Shown here one piece after another: positions 5,728 through 6,320 of a DNA stretch of 6,320 nucleotides. A program made the position numbers and the translations under genes. Numbering within the stretch: position 1 is the first letter of the stretch; the number at the start of each line of letters is the position of its first letter. A model generated the notes under the pieces. It made no database searches and had not been told where the DNA came from. It saw only the letters and a program-made list of their open reading frames with translations. The stretch is from Actinomycetota bacterium (GTDB lineage: Bacteria; Actinomycetota; Acidimicrobiia; Spongiisociales; ZC4RG35), in contig JAKEHF010000092.1 in NCBI GenBank assembly GCA_022615295.1, positions 1 to 6,320 on the forward strand, given 5' to 3'.

Positions 5728-5766
5728 CGTGTGTCGGGTCCCGGATCGACCGGGGCCCGACACACG
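5728..5766 (+). terminator. Hairpin terminator between the permease and convergent clpP
   Basis: There is a 17-bp stem (5728-5744 pairing with 5750-5766) with loop ATCGA. All pairs are Watson-Crick except one G-U at 5739/5755. It begins 8 bases after the permease stop and ends directly before the clpP stop codon, so it can serve both genes. In the clpP-direction RNA the one wobble becomes an A-C mismatch, so the hairpin is slightly better for the plus strand. No T-tract follows on either side, as is common in high-GC actinobacteria. Confidence 0.8.
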
Positions 5767-6320
5767 TCAGATGCTCTCCGTCAGCCCGGCGGCGGTGTCG
5801 GGGACCTTGACGAGGATCTCGTCGATTAGCCCATAGGCCACCGCATCCTCCGCTGTCAGCCACCGGTCCCGCTCGGTGTCGGCCGCCACCTCGTCGACTC
5901 TCTTTCCGGTGTGACGGGCGAGGATCTCGTGCATCTCCCGCTTCTGACGTACCAGCTCGGCCGCATGTATCTCGATGTCGGTCACCGGGCCCGTGATGCC
6001 ACCCATCAGATGGGGTTGGTGGATGAGGATCCGGGCATGGCGAAGGGCCCGGCGTCTCCCAGGCTCGCCGGCTGCGAGGATCACCGACCCGGCGGAGGCC
6101 GCCATGCCGATGCAGGTGGTGGCCACGGGTGGTCGCAGGTACTGCATGACGTCGTAGATGGCCATCATCGCCGCGACGTCCCCGCCGGGAGAGTTGACGT
6201 ACAGGGCGATCTCCTTCTCGGGGTCCTCGCTCTCCAGGTGGAGGAGTTGTGCCACGATCACGTTGGCCAGTGTCGAGTCGAACTCCCGACCGAGGAACAC
6301 GATCCGATGGGCGAGGAGAC
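5767..6320 (-). CDS. clpP: ATP-dependent Clp protease proteolytic subunit (partial, 5' end outside window)
   Basis: This is the serine peptidase of the Clp complex, forming a tetradecameric chamber fed by ClpX or ClpC ATPases in the cytosol. The readable part begins LLAHRIVFLGREFD at the window edge, just past the family's N-terminal loop, so perhaps 20-30 residues are missing. The triad is intact: Ser in GMAASAGS, His in LIHQP and Asp in DTERD. The YVNSPGGDV oxyanion segment and the DIEIHAAEL helix are normal. The 12 residues between HQP and the next Asp, together with AQLLHLESEDP, are closer to the mycobacterial ClpP2 type than ClpP1. It ends VPDTAAGLTESI. The gene converges on the purine permease and shares its terminator. 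Position 6300 is an internal Val (GTG), not a start. Confidence 0.96.
   Translation of the reverse strand, partial: LLAHRIVFLGREFDSTLANVIVAQLLHLESEDPEKEIALYVNSPGGDVAAMMAIYDVMQYLRPPVATTCIGMAASAGSVILAAGEPGRRRALRHARILIHQPHLMGGITGPVTDIEIHAAELVRQKREMHEILARHTGKRVDEVAADTERDRWLTAEDAVAYGLIDEILVKVPDTAAGLTESI

Noticed and set aside
4311..5765. A 484-codon open frame on the minus strand
   Set aside because: It is antisense to the NCS2 permease, very rich in His, Asp, Gln and Gly, and has no domain pattern; typical of the opposite strand of GC-rich coding sequence.

Overview
The window is GC-rich and gene-dense. ABC-type drug efflux, AzlCD, PaaI thioesterase, ClpP and a 'HExxHxxGxxH...HINxxY' secreted protease point to an actinobacterium. 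An early-branching lineage such as Acidimicrobiia is my guess, not a demonstrated placement. Both ends cut genes: an ABC ATPase on the left and clpP on the right.

Left part, minus strand (1-2531), in order of transcription: the C-terminal remnant of a secreted metzincin-like zinc protease; an overlapping lipoprotein gene of unknown function; a PaaI-type hotdog thioesterase whose start codon appears to be missing; a short nitroreductase; and the first 144 residues of a DrrA/CcmA-type ABC ATPase. The ATPase gene has its own promoter with a 19-bp spacer and a dyad between -35 and -10, the hallmark of MerR-family control. Its -35 overlaps the nitroreductase stop codon.

Right part, plus strand (2530-5720): deoD (purine nucleoside phosphorylase), azlC and azlD are tightly packed as an operon. 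After a 121-bp gap with a strong Shine-Dalgarno sequence comes an NCS2/AzgA-type purine permease. Together deoD and the permease provide purine uptake and salvage; AzlCD is predicted to export branched-chain amino acids. A 17-bp hairpin then separates the permease from the convergent clpP gene (minus strand, 5' end outside the window).

The most unusual part is about 1472-2530. It carries the protease remnant and the lipoprotein, looks less GC-rich than its surroundings, lies exactly between a thioesterase lacking its start and the deoD start codon, and has short imperfect inverted repeats near both edges. It may be an inserted or rearranged block, or an assembly join. No RNA genes, CRISPR arrays or recognisable transposases are visible, and no stretch above 300 bases lacks a gene.
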